Shown piece after piece: positions 4,989 through 5,116 of a stretch of DNA of 5,116 nucleotides. Origin of the DNA: Candidatus Kerfeldbacteria bacterium RIFOXYC2_FULL_38_9 (GTDB taxonomy: Bacteria; Patescibacteriota; Patescibacteriia; UBA9570; XYC2-FULL-38-9); NCBI GenBank assembly GCA_001818355.1, contig MHKJ01000052.1, forward strand, positions 1-5,116, in the 5' to 3' direction. Below the pieces are notes generated by a model. It did no database searches. It was not told the DNA's origin and was given only the letters and a program-made list of their open reading frames with translations. Positions within the stretch are counted from its first letter, which is position 1, and each line of letters starts with the position of its first letter. The position numbers and the translations under genes are program-made.

Positions 4989-5116
4989 ATGTCTCAATTA
5001 TTCTGTAGGCGCAAAGGTATTTTATTAGGAACAGTATTTTTTTTATTGGGGTTTTTAGTTCTGCCATGGCCGCAAATGGTCAAAGCGGTTGACACCTTGC
5101 CGCCTGCGCTTAAAAT
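4989..5116 (+). CDS. Secreted protein, N-terminal part (runs off the right edge)
   Basis: The 42 visible residues begin MSQLFCRRKG, with a basic n-region (RRK, 7-9), a hydrophobic core (ILLGTVFFLLGFLVLP, 11-26) and a short polar stretch ending in VKA|VD. This is a classical Sec signal peptide with likely cleavage after Ala33. The only Cys (residue 6) precedes the core, so it is not a lipoprotein box. The mature part visible (VDTLPPALK) is too short to name a family. An extended -10 promoter with an overlapping palindrome lies just upstream. The leader before ATG (CATTAAACAA) has no Shine-Dalgarno motif. Its last visible codons are more GC-rich than the island genes: 5041-5100 is 28/60 G+C. 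Confidence 0.75.
   Translation, partial: MSQLFCRRKGILLGTVFFLLGFLVLPWPQMVKAVDTLPPALK

Overview
The window looks like an accessory region of a low-GC bacterium, joined at its left edge to a much GC-richer gene end. All supported genes lie on the + strand and read with the standard bacterial code. The mix of genes, the AT-rich sequence and the lack of Shine-Dalgarno motifs would fit a candidate-phyla (Patescibacteria-type) genome. The genes are a secreted metal-binding repeat protein, a stand-alone Fic protein, a soluble GT2 glycosyltransferase and a lone minimal nucleotidyltransferase. This taxonomic reading is only an inference, because no ribosomal or marker gene is present.

Layout: (1) 3-494 is the C-terminal end of a MopE-type metal-binding repeat protein in GC-rich sequence (positions 241-300 are 41/60 G+C). 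(2) 495-878 is a non-coding stretch in which G+C falls sharply (38/60 at 541-600, 27/60 at 601-660, 22/60 at 661-720). It holds several small inverted repeats, copy A of a dispersed intergenic repeat, and a near-consensus sigma70 promoter whose spacer and -10 are built from a tandem 11-bp repeat. (3) 879-2037 is a Fic-domain protein with an intact catalytic motif, its own inhibitory helix motif and a C-terminal winged-helix region, followed after 7 bp by a 41-residue ORF of unknown function. (4) 2097-3929 is a cytosolic GT2-type glycosyltransferase with a long uncharacterised C-terminal region. (5) 4035-4278 is a 5'-truncated acetyltransferase-like (GNAT) remnant whose left edge is an exact 25-bp copy of the start region of the 41-residue ORF. 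(6) 4279-4352 is repeat copy B, followed by a small nucleotidyltransferase gene at 4430-4753. (7) 4755-4988 carries repeat copy C, a further copy of the 11-bp element, a second tandem 11-bp repeat and a strong extended -10 promoter overlapped by a palindrome. (8) From 4989 a secreted protein begins and runs off the right edge.

The genes do not form an obvious single pathway. The shared pattern is architectural: single accessory genes, all on one strand, separated by related intergenic repeats, plus a 2.1-kb segment bounded by 25-bp direct repeats. This suggests an island built by repeated gain, loss and recombination of small cassettes. The most unusual observations are the intergenic repeat family, the 11-bp element shared by two distant promoter regions, and the 25-bp repeat at the edge of the broken gene.
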